This document shows, in pieces, positions 1 through 5,268 of a stretch of 7,233 bases of DNA. A model generated the notes under the pieces. It was given only the letters and a program-made list of their open reading frames with translations, did not search any database and was not told where the DNA came from. This DNA comes from JANPEF01 sp046596055 (GTDB taxonomy: Bacteria > Eisenbacteria > RBG-16-71-46 > DASYSL01). Made by a program: the position numbers and the translations under genes. Each line of letters starts with the position of its first letter. Position 1 is the first letter of the stretch. The stretch is from assembly GCA_046596055.1 (NCBI GenBank), contig JBKJNH010000095.1, positions 1 through 7,233 of the forward strand, read 5' to 3'.

Positions 1-146
1 GGCCGAGCGCGACAAGCGCGCCTCGATCCTCGAGTTCGAGGGCATCACGCAGGATATCAGCCTGCTTGACGCCCTCGGCTTGCAGGATCTGGCTCTGCTT
101 GATGCCCTCGGACTCGAGGATCGAGGCGCGCTTGTCGCGCTCGGCC
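1..146. repeat. Near-perfect inverted repeat, arms 1-52 and 95-146, probable fold-back artefact
   Basis: Bases 1-52 are the reverse complement of 95-146 with only two mismatches (36/111 and 48/99); the first 35 bases match perfectly. The arms are separated by 42 bases. Read on the plus strand, 2-52 encodes AERDKRASILEFEGITQ, nearly identical to the SPFH residues AERDKRASILESEGIKQ (184-200) encoded on the minus strand at 95-145. The same protein segment in both orientations inside one gene is best explained by a snap-back or chimeric join at a contig end, though a real inversion cannot be excluded. Confidence 0.9.
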
Positions 147-694
147 TTCATCTGCCGCGACATCGCTTCCGTGATGTCGACGGGCGGATCGATCTTCTGC
201 ACCTCGACGCGCGTCACCTTGACGCCCCACAGGTTCGTGGCCTCGTCGAGAACCATGCGCAGGTTCGTGTTGATCATGTCGCGCGCGACCAGCGTCTCGT
301 CGAGCGTGCGGTCGCCGATCAGGTTCCTGAGGTTGGTCTGCGCCAGCGTGGTGCAAGCGTAACCGAAGTTCTGCACCTCGAACTCGGCCTTCACCGGGTC
401 GATCACCTTGTAGTAGATGACGGCGTCGACGATGACCGTGACGTTGTCCTTGGTGATGACCTTCTGCGGCTCGACGTTGATCACCTTCTCGCGCATGTCG
501 ACCTTGATCATGTCCTCGATGAAGGGCGCGAGGAACGTCAGGCCCGAATCGACCGTCTGCTTGTACTTGCCGAGGCGCATGACCAGCGCCTTCTCGTACT
601 GGTTCACGATGCGCGCGGTGCGCGCCAGCGTGATCAGCCCGAGGACCGCGAAGACCCCGAGCAGGACCGAGAAGAACCCGTTTCCTTCGTTCAT
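1..694 (-). CDS. Stomatin/prohibitin-like SPFH (band 7) membrane protein, partial and with a suspect 3' part
   Basis: Reading minus from ATG 692-694 gives 231 open codons and then the window edge. One N-terminal hydrophobic segment (residues about 7-25) is followed by a typical SPFH domain: NQYEKALVMRLGKY at 31-44, the GLTFLAPFI segment at 51-59, 'DNVTVIVDAVIYYKV' at 83-97, 'LRNLIGDRTLDE' at 122-133 and 'WGVKVTRVEVQKIDPP' at 156-171. A charged coiled coil of AEG-x-KQ repeats begins at about 184. SPFH proteins form membrane-bound oligomeric rings that organise membrane microdomains and often work with an NfeD partner, which is encoded just upstream here (4 nt gap). A Shine-Dalgarno-like GGTGAGGTGA lies before the ATG. 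From about residue 215 (positions 1-52) the reading is the reverse complement of its own earlier sequence, so residues 215-231 are probably not the true protein. Family assignment is firm; the C-terminus is not. Confidence 0.9.
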   Translation of the reverse strand, partial: MNEGNGFFSVLLGVFAVLGLITLARTARIVNQYEKALVMRLGKYKQTVDSGLTFLAPFIEDMIKVDMREKVINVEPQKVITKDNVTVIVDAVIYYKVIDPVKAEFEVQNFGYACTTLAQTNLRNLIGDRTLDETLVARDMINTNLRMVLDEATNLWGVKVTRVEVQKIDPPVDITEAMSRQMKAERDKRASILESEGIKQSQILQAEGVKQADILRDALELEDRGALVALG

Positions 695-698
695 CGAA

Positions 699-1145
699 TC
701 ACCTCACCTTGAGAGTCACGCCCTCGACCGAATCCACCAGCACCGTCGTTCCGGGTTCCTTCGTCGTCGCCGCCGCGCCCTCGTCCGCAAGCGCCGCGCG
801 CCACAGCTCGTCGCCGACCCGGACGATCCCCGGCGCGTGCGGTGCGATCCGCTCGGTCACGAGCCCGCTCTTGCCCAGCACCACGTCGACGTTGGTCAGG
901 CGGTCGGGCCCGGCCAGCCGCGCCTTGACCCGGCGGCGGAAGAACGCGAGGTAGAGGAACGCGAACGCCCCGGCGGAGAAGAGGCCGACCTCGGGCGACC
1001 CGAACGCCAATCCGATCCCACCGCCGGCCATGAGCGAAATGCCCACGATGGCCAGGTCGAAGCCGGTGATGACGCCGAGGACGACCTCGGCGACCAGGGC
1101 GAGCGCCCCCACGATGATCAGGATCCAGTTCACGGAGTTGGTCAC
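699..1145 (-). CDS. NfeD-like short membrane protein with C-terminal OB-fold domain
   Basis: This 148-residue protein has three hydrophobic segments (about 5-25, 28-48 and 52-69), a basic cytoplasmic turn (RRRVKAR) and a C-terminal domain at about 83-147. That domain carries the NfeD OB-fold pattern: GKSGLVTERIAP, 'GIVRVGDELWRA', then 'GTTVLVDSVEGVTLKV'. It is the short NfeD form without the N-terminal ClpP-like serine protease domain. NfeD proteins pair with SPFH proteins and are thought to assist their assembly or function in the membrane. The SPFH gene follows after 4 nt, so the two form an operon. The start is GTG at 1145: GGGAGG at 1151-1156 sits 5 nt upstream. The nearby ATG at 1150 is out of frame. 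Confidence 0.88.
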   Translation of the reverse strand: MTNSVNWILIIVGALALVAEVVLGVITGFDLAIVGISLMAGGGIGLAFGSPEVGLFSAGAFAFLYLAFFRRRVKARLAGPDRLTNVDVVLGKSGLVTERIAPHAPGIVRVGDELWRAALADEGAAATTKEPGTTVLVDSVEGVTLKVR

Positions 1146-1186
1146 GACATCCTCCCTGCGGCGTCACGATGCGCCGCGCGACCCGC

Positions 1187-1215
1187 ACGGTACGGGCCGG
1201 TTTCGGGCGCCACAA
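1187..1215 (-). promoter_or_regulatory. Weak candidate promoter for the nfeD-SPFH operon
   Basis: On the minus strand TTGTGG (1210-1215) is followed after 17 nt by TACCGT (1187-1192), about 40 nt upstream of the GTG start. Spacing is ideal but each hexamer matches the sigma-70 consensus at only three of six positions, so this is a weak proposal. The rest of the 190-bp divergent gap (1146-1335) shows no convincing promoter for the plus-strand sigma gene. Confidence 0.22.
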
Positions 1216-1335
1216 GGGAAACCGGACGCGCCCCTTCCGCTTTGCGGCGTCGGGGTTTACGCTGTCGCCCGCCGGTCGCCGGGCGTGGTTCGGCCCGTCG
1301 CCTGTGATTCCAGGCCCTGGAGCCGTTCCTATCCC

Positions 1336-1917
1336 ATGACCGAGGCCCCACGCCCCGAGCCGACCGACGAGGAGCTGATCGCCCGCCACGCAGCCGATCC
1401 CGACGGGACGGACGGGCGGGCCGCGGCCTCCCTGTTGCTGGGCCGATACCAGAAGCGGGTCTACGTCTGGTGTCATCGCTACGTGCGGGATCCGGAGCGC
1501 GCGCTCGAGCTGGCGCAGGAGGTACTGCTGCGCGCGTGGCGCGCCCTGGGATCGTTCCAGGGGCGGGCGCGCTTCGGCTCGTGGTTGTTCGCGATCGCGC
1601 GCAATCGCTGCCTCAACGAGATCGCGGCGCCGCACCTGCTGCGCGACGACGAGGTCGAGCTCGACACGCTGCCGGCGACGGACGGCACCCCGGAACGGAT
1701 GCTGGAGGAGCTGCAGGATGAGGAAGCGCTGCGCCGACTGCTGGCCGATACTCTCGACGCGGACGAACGCGAGGCGCTCTGGCTGCGCTGCTTCGAGCGG
1801 CTCCCCGTCGAGGAGATCACGGTGGTGATGCACCTCGATAATGCGACCGGCGCGCGCGGACTCCTGCAACGCGCCAGGCGGAAGTTGCGCGCGGCGCTCG
1901 CGGGGAGGACGCCGTGA
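1336..1917 (+). CDS. ECF-type RNA polymerase sigma factor (sigma-70 family)
   Basis: The 193-residue length is typical for ECF sigma factors, which carry only regions 2 and 4. Region 2 spans about 31-97: LLGRYQKRVYVWCHRYV, 'ALELAQEVLLRAWRALGSF' (core binding and -10 recognition) and 'FGSWLFAIARNRCLNEI'. Region 4 spans about 134-187, with 'LDADEREALWLRCFERLPVEEI' and the -35-binding helix region ending 'RGLLQRARRKLRAAL'. The protein directs RNA polymerase to a dedicated promoter set when released from its anti-sigma partner. The stop overlaps the next gene's GTG (GTGA, 1914-1917), which implies translational coupling to the anti-sigma candidate. The ATG at 1336 was chosen because homology begins soon after it. 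The upstream CTGGAG is a weak ribosome site 13 nt away, so initiation may be inefficient. The signal it answers to is unknown. Confidence 0.9.
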   Translation: MTEAPRPEPTDEELIARHAADPDGTDGRAAASLLLGRYQKRVYVWCHRYVRDPERALELAQEVLLRAWRALGSFQGRARFGSWLFAIARNRCLNEIAAPHLLRDDEVELDTLPATDGTPERMLEELQDEEALRRLLADTLDADEREALWLRCFERLPVEEITVVMHLDNATGARGLLQRARRKLRAALAGRTP

Positions 1918-2648
1918 CCGTCTCGCCCTGCATGCCGATCGAGGAGCTCGCGGCCGTCGTCGAGCTCCCCGGGTCCGATCCGCGCCGCGTCCATGTTGCG
2001 ACGTGCCCGCGGTGCTCCGCGTTGCTGGCCACGTATACACGATTCATCGAGCCCGGCGCCGCCCCCGACGCGCCGCACGTCGACGCAGCCGATGCACTGC
2101 TGTCGGAGTTCCTGGCGCGCACGATCGGCGTCCCGACCGCTGCGGCGACGCGGCCGGTCCCCGCGACCGTGCGGGCGAGGCCGCGACCGGAGACGCGCAA
2201 GCCGTGGTGGGCCGCGCTGTTCGCTCCAGCCATGCGGCCGGCGCTCGGCTTCGTGGTGGCGGCGATCGTGATCGGCGGCGTGCTCGTCTGGCCGCGGATG
2301 GTGACCCACGGTCCGACCGACACGGTGCGGGGCGGTACGCCGGACGCGAATGTCCCGAAGGTGCGCATCGAGGAAGCCATGATCAGCCGCGAGGAGTTGT
2401 TCGTGAAGTGGGAGGCGGTGGAAGGGGCCGACGACTACGAAGTGCGCATCTATTCCCGCTCCCTCGCCGAGCTCGCGACCCTGAAAACCGGTGGGCCCTC
2501 TGCGACCCTGAACCGGCCGCGCTCCGAGCTTCCATTCGAACCCGTGGCGGGCGAACCGATGCTGGTCCAGGTCGAGGCCCGGTGGCGCGGAGAGGTGATC
2601 GCCCTGTCGGCCCCGGTCCCGCTCCGCGTCGTCCAGAACCCCGATTAG
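1914..2648 (+). CDS. Probable anti-sigma factor: ZAS-like HxxxCxxC, one TM span, beta-rich periplasmic domain
   Basis: The protein has 244 residues and a GTG start overlapping the sigma stop. Its N-terminal cytoplasmic part carries H27-VAT-C31-PR-C34, the HxxxCxxC core of zinc-binding anti-sigma (ZAS) domains. A proline/arginine-rich linker leads to one hydrophobic span at about 109-126 (ALGFVVAAIVIGGVLVW). The exported C-terminal half (about 145-244) reads like an immunoglobulin/fibronectin-III-type beta sandwich: LFVKWEAVEGADDYEVRIY, then 'PMLVQVEARWRGEVIALSAPVPLRVV'. It probably holds the upstream sigma factor at the membrane until an outside or redox signal arrives. ZAS cysteines can be redox sensors in RsrA-type proteins, but whether these respond to oxidation cannot be read from sequence. 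The anti-sigma role follows from gene order, the motif and topology. The FN3-like call is by eye. Confidence 0.75.
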   Translation: MTVSPCMPIEELAAVVELPGSDPRRVHVATCPRCSALLATYTRFIEPGAAPDAPHVDAADALLSEFLARTIGVPTAAATRPVPATVRARPRPETRKPWWAALFAPAMRPALGFVVAAIVIGGVLVWPRMVTHGPTDTVRGGTPDANVPKVRIEEAMISREELFVKWEAVEGADDYEVRIYSRSLAELATLKTGGPSATLNRPRSELPFEPVAGEPMLVQVEARWRGEVIALSAPVPLRVVQNPD

Positions 2649-2655
2649 AGCCTCG

Positions 2656-3294
2656 TTACCGGTAGATCGCCTTCACCCCGCCCCACGAGAACTGCGGATC
2701 GGCCGGAGGAGGCGGTGGCGGAGGAGGCGGTGCCTCGCCCCCACAGACTCCGCCGAACCCGGCGTCGAGCAACGCCTGGTCGTTCGCATCGACCGTGGCG
2801 TCCCCGTTGAAGTCTCCGGTCGGACCGCTCGTCCCGAACAGCGCGACGAGTGCGGCGCGATCGGCCGCGTCGACATCGAAGTCCGCATCGAGGTCCAGGG
2901 ACGTGAAGGTCGTGGTGGTCACGTCGAACATCGCGGTGCCGACTCGCACCGGCGACGTGGTCGAGCCGCCCGCGCGCACGGCGAACTGCGCAACGCCGTT
3001 CGCGCCGCTGATCGCGGTGAGACGCCCGTCGTGATCGGGATCGGCCGAGGCGCAAAGCGACACGCCAGGGCTCGCGGTGAAGTCGAGGATCGCGACCATG
3101 CCGGCGAGCGGCTGGTTCGCGGCGTCGCGCAACGTGACGCGGTACGGCGTGGCGCCGTCGGGTGAAGCGACGATGCGCGCGTCCGCCGAACAGAAGCGCG
3201 GATCGGGGACATCCGCGAGCGCCGAAGCGACGACAGTCACGGCGGCGGCGACCGCGAAGACGGGCACGAAGGCGCGGCAAGGGCGGACAGGCAT
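2656..3294 (-). CDS. Secreted protein with dockerin/EF-hand-type calcium repeats, polyproline linker and C-terminal WGGVKAIYR tail
   Basis: This 212-residue protein begins with a Sec signal peptide (about 1-27, cleavage after ASALA). Residues about 38-130 look like a beta-rich Ig-like domain ('PYRVTLRDAANQPLAGMVAI', 'NGVAQFAVRAGG'), similar in style to invasin/Big-type surface domains. Two 12-residue loops follow: DLDADFDVDAAD (134-145) and DFNGDATVDAND (161-172). Both fit D-x-[DN]-x-D-x-x-V-D-x-x-D, the calcium-binding loop of type I dockerin repeats. Nine consecutive prolines (189-197) then link to a terminal FSWGGVKAIYR. It is likely exported to the periplasm or cell surface and binds calcium. 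No cohesin or cellulosome context is present, so it is probably not a cellulosomal subunit. Its stop lies 7 nt from the convergent anti-sigma stop, with no terminator between them. Confidence 0.72.
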   Translation of the reverse strand: MPVRPCRAFVPVFAVAAAVTVVASALADVPDPRFCSADARIVASPDGATPYRVTLRDAANQPLAGMVAILDFTASPGVSLCASADPDHDGRLTAISGANGVAQFAVRAGGSTTSPVRVGTAMFDVTTTTFTSLDLDADFDVDAADRAALVALFGTSGPTGDFNGDATVDANDQALLDAGFGGVCGGEAPPPPPPPPPADPQFSWGGVKAIYR

Positions 3295-3304
3295 GGCCTA
3301 TCTA

Positions 3305-3322
3305 TCGACGCGCAAGCGTCGA
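3305..3322 (-). other. Small hairpin in the leader of the dockerin-like gene
   Basis: CGACGC (3306-3311) and GCGTCG (3316-3321) form a perfect 6-bp stem around a 4-nt loop, extended by a T/A pair at 3305/3322. It lies 11-28 nt upstream of the ATG at 3294. No U-run follows on the minus strand. It could be a leader structure or an operator; chance formation in GC-rich DNA is quite possible. Confidence 0.35.
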
Positions 3323-3355
3323 GGCTTTAGCGCACCACCCAGAATGAACACCCGC

Positions 3356-3374
3356 CTCGTGCATTTCGCACGAG
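3356..3374 (-). terminator. Hairpin just downstream of msrA, possible terminator without a U-run
   Basis: CTCGTGC (3356-3362) and GCACGAG (3368-3374) form a perfect 7-bp stem with a 5-nt loop, starting 7 nt after the msrA stop (3381). On the minus strand the following bases are GCGGGTGTT, not a U-tract. It is therefore either a weak or factor-assisted terminator or a 3'-end stabilising hairpin. The downstream gene is on the same strand. Confidence 0.45.
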
Positions 3375-3380
3375 ACAACC

Positions 3381-4037
3381 TCAGTGCACGTTCGGCTTCA
3401 CCGCCTTGTCACCCCACAGCGCCTGGAGCCGGCGATCGCGCCCGCAGCCCTCGCGGTACGAACGGTAGCGATCCGGGTCCTTGCGATAGAAGTCCTGATG
3501 GTAGTCCTCCGCCGGCCAGAACGGTCCGGCCTTCGCCATCGACGTGACGATGGGACGACCCCCGAGCGCGCCCGACTTCGCGAGTGCCTGCTTCGACGCG
3601 AGCGCCGCGCGACGCTGAGCTTCGCCCCGCCAGAAGATCGCCGAGCGATACGACTCGCCCTTGTCGCAGAACTGCCCATCGCCCTGCGTCGGGTCGATCG
3701 AGTGCCAGAAGAGATCGAGCAACTGCGCGTACGTGATCTTCTTCGCGTCGTAGACGATGGCGACCGTCTCAAGGTGGCCGGTCGTGTGGGCCCCGACCTC
3801 CTCGTACTTCGGGTGCGACTTGTGACCGCCGCTGTAGCCCGAGACCGCGGCGCGGACACCGGGGCGCCCCTCGAATGCGGTCTCGAGACACCAGAAGCAT
3901 CCGCCCGCGAACAGCGCGGTATCGGCCGCGGCCGGTGCGCTCGAGGATGCGCCGGTGGTGATGCCCGCAGGTGCGGCGAACGCCGGCGGGACCGCCGCCG
4001 CGGTAAGAACGAGGAAGGAAAGCATGAGTCGGCGCAT
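3381..4037 (-). CDS. msrA: Exported peptide methionine sulfoxide reductase A
   Basis: MsrA reduces methionine-S-sulfoxide in oxidised proteins back to methionine. The 218-residue product shows the catalytic GCFWC motif (nucleophile Cys47, second Cys50). It also has 'VSGYSGGH', the substrate-pocket region 'HTTGHLETV', 'IDPTQGDGQF-C-DKGESYRSAIF' and the late 'PAEDYHQDFY' segment. Cys198 near the C-terminus is a candidate resolving cysteine, and Cys124 is an additional one. An N-terminal Sec signal peptide (MRRLMLSFLVLTAAAVPPAFA) makes this an envelope rather than cytosolic form, so it repairs periplasmic proteins; its periplasmic reductant is not encoded here. ATG 4037 was chosen because GGGAG lies 8 nt upstream and it starts the signal peptide. 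An in-frame TTG at 4118 would bury that peptide. No MsrB is fused or adjacent. It is divergent from the sigma gene at 4217. Confidence 0.95.
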   Translation of the reverse strand: MRRLMLSFLVLTAAAVPPAFAAPAGITTGASSSAPAAADTALFAGGCFWCLETAFEGRPGVRAAVSGYSGGHKSHPKYEEVGAHTTGHLETVAIVYDAKKITYAQLLDLFWHSIDPTQGDGQFCDKGESYRSAIFWRGEAQRRAALASKQALAKSGALGGRPIVTSMAKAGPFWPAEDYHQDFYRKDPDRYRSYREGCGRDRRLQALWGDKAVKPNVH

Positions 4038-4060
4038 GACGGGATCTCCCGGTGAAAGTT
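4038..4060 (-). promoter_or_regulatory. Candidate ECF promoter element upstream of msrA (AACTT-N14-CGTC)
   Basis: On the minus strand GAACTTT begins at 4061 and CGTC lies at 4041-4038, with 16 nt between AAC and CGTC. This is the general shape of ECF promoters (AAC at -35, CGTC at -10) and matches the element before the divergent sigma gene at the same spacing. One difficulty is that CGTC directly abuts the msrA ATG. A transcript from here would start inside the annotated first codons and need the in-frame ATG at 4025, so this may be coincidence. Confidence 0.3.
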
Positions 4061-4187
4061 CAGGACGCTCAATCGGGAAACGAGCGCGGCCCCGATGTGG
4101 GACCGAAGCCTTCGTCAAGACGATGTGCGTTCTCCGTTCACCCTACCCCAGACACGACGCGCATGGACGCTCGCACCGCGGGCCCGT

Positions 4188-4210
4188 AACTTCGCAGGCG
4201 TTGAATCGTC
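4188..4210 (+). promoter_or_regulatory. Candidate autoregulatory ECF promoter upstream of the second sigma gene
   Basis: AACTT starts at 4188 and CGTC lies at 4207-4210, leaving 16 nt between AAC and CGTC, the usual ECF -35/-10 arrangement. Transcription would be expected to start about 7 nt after the -10, near 4217, which coincides with the GTG start and lies 18 nt before the CTG alternative. ECF operons are commonly autoregulated. The remaining 4062-4187 shows no stronger sigma-70 promoter for either direction. Confidence 0.4.
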
Positions 4211-4216
4211 CTGCCG

Positions 4217-4810
4217 GTGAACCGAGGAGGCGCCCTGGACCCGCGAACCGAGACGCACCTCATCGCACGGCTGCGGCAGAAGGACCTCGACGCCCTGGGT
4301 GAGGTCTTTCGCATCCACGGCCCGGCGATGACGCTGCTGGCCCGCAGCCTGCTGCGCGACCCCGACCGGGCCGACGACGCGGTGGAGAACGCGCTGCTGA
4401 AGATCCATGCCGCGGCGCCGAACTTCCGCGGCGAGACCAGCCTCAAGAGCTGGGTGCTGCAGATCACGGCGAACCTGTGTCGCGACGAGCTGCGCCGACG
4501 GCGCTTCGACGGTGGACGGCCCGAGGACCTCGATCCCCTCTCCGCCCGCGGCCTGTCGGTCAACCCGACGGCCTCGTGGGACGAGGCGCTCGACCGCGAT
4601 AAGCTTCTCGCACAACTCGAGGCCGCCCTCGATCGTCTGACGGAGGAACAGCGCGAAGCGGTGCTGCTGCGCGATCGCCTCGGGCTCACCTACGAAGAGG
4701 CGGCCGCGGCGGCCGGGGTCAAGGTGGACGTGATCAAGGCGCGGCTGTTCCGGGCGCGCCAGGCGCTGCGCCAGCTGCTGGGCCCCACGGCCCACAAGGA
4801 GCGAACGTGA
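4217..4810 (+). CDS. ECF-type sigma factor of the envelope-stress cluster
   Basis: 197 codons from GTG 4217. Region 2 covers about 26-97: LDALGEVFRIHGPAMTLLARSL, 'DPDRADDAVENALLKIH', 'FRGETSLKSWVLQITANLCRDELRR'. Region 4 covers about 133-188, with 'LDRLTEEQREAVLLRDRLGLTYEEAAAAAG' and a helix-turn-helix ending 'VDVIKARLFRARQALRQLL'. It recruits RNA polymerase to stress promoters. Its stop overlaps the next start (GTGA at 4807-4810), coupling it to a membrane anti-sigma candidate. The start is uncertain: GTG 4217 has no upstream ribosome site, while GAGGAGG (4224-4230) lies inside the ORF 4 nt before an in-frame CTG (4235). Either a leaderless GTG or a CTG start is possible; both leave all conserved regions intact. 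The three downstream genes and divergent msrA suggest it answers envelope damage or metal stress. Confidence 0.92.
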   Translation: MNRGGALDPRTETHLIARLRQKDLDALGEVFRIHGPAMTLLARSLLRDPDRADDAVENALLKIHAAAPNFRGETSLKSWVLQITANLCRDELRRRRFDGGRPEDLDPLSARGLSVNPTASWDEALDRDKLLAQLEAALDRLTEEQREAVLLRDRLGLTYEEAAAAAGVKVDVIKARLFRARQALRQLLGPTAHKERT

Positions 4811-5268
4811 ACGATGCGATGCAGCCCGACGAGCGCGACGGCGAGAAGATGAGCGACGACGACCGTCGCCTCGCCGCCCTGCTCGCGTCCGTGCACGCCG
4901 AGCCGAACCCGGTCGTGTGGGCGCGCGTGCGGACACGGCTCGCACCGGTCGGCGCCCCGGCAACGTTGCGCACGCCGCTCGACGCCTTCCTCGACTGGCT
5001 CACCCGCCCGGCCGCGCTGGCCGCGGCGACGGCGACGCTCGTCGTCGCGCTGGGCACGGGTTGGAGCCTGATCGAGTCGATCACGGCGACGAGCGGGACG
5101 AACGGACTGACGACGAGCGAACAGATCGTCGCCTCGGACGCGACCACCCTCATGGAGTCGTTGCTGGAAGCGAGCGACACGGAATCGGACGCCGGCTCGG
5201 CCGGAGCTGTGGAGTCGGACGACGCCGGCGATGGCACGGCGCCGCGCGACAGTGGAGGCCGATCGTGA
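4807..5268 (+). CDS. Small single-span membrane protein, probable anti-sigma factor (CnrY-like position)
   Basis: The GTG start overlaps the sigma stop and the protein has 153 residues. The cytoplasmic N-terminal part (1-66) is charged and helical ('DDDRRLAALLASVHAEPNPVVWARVRTRL', about 18-45), a plausible sigma-binding helix. One hydrophobic span lies at about 68-88 (RPAALAAATATLVVALGTGW). The outside tail (about 90-153) is Ser/Thr/Asp/Glu-rich, strongly acidic and probably disordered. There is no HxxxCxxC zinc motif, unlike the anti-sigma at 1914. The function is inferred from position, topology and coupling: directly after an ECF sigma gene and directly before a membrane-anchored LTxxQ protein. 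An in-frame ATG at 4819 is an alternative start, but the GTGA overlap repeated in this window favours 4807. I recognise no named family. Confidence 0.7.
   Translation: MNDAMQPDERDGEKMSDDDRRLAALLASVHAEPNPVVWARVRTRLAPVGAPATLRTPLDAFLDWLTRPAALAAATATLVVALGTGWSLIESITATSGTNGLTTSEQIVASDATTLMESLLEASDTESDAGSAGAVESDDAGDGTAPRDSGGRS

Noticed and set aside
1030..1335. N-terminal extension of the first sigma factor up to 1030
   Set aside because: The extension runs through the NfeD gene and the divergent gap and has no sigma homology. The ECF regions fit a start at 1336.
691..2040. 449-codon minus-strand open frame spanning the NfeD and sigma genes
   Set aside because: It covers two well-supported genes and their divergent promoter gap, with Arg-rich composition and no domain. 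It is a GC shadow.
2641..2660. Bidirectional terminator between the convergent anti-sigma and dockerin-like genes
   Set aside because: Only 7 bases separate the two stops, and no stem-loop with T-runs is visible there.
3301..3380. Possible small RNA or riboswitch from two hairpins between msrA and the dockerin-like gene
   Set aside because: Two short stems in 80 bases of GC-rich DNA, without a U-tract, promoter or recognisable aptamer core, do not support an RNA gene.
4038..4118. N-terminal extension of MsrA to an in-frame TTG at 4118
   Set aside because: The extension would place 27 polar residues before a clear signal peptide, and a good ribosome site precedes ATG 4037. The TTGACG at 4113-4118 (minus) might be a -35 element, but no acceptable -10 lies 16-18 nt further on, so I did not list it as a promoter.
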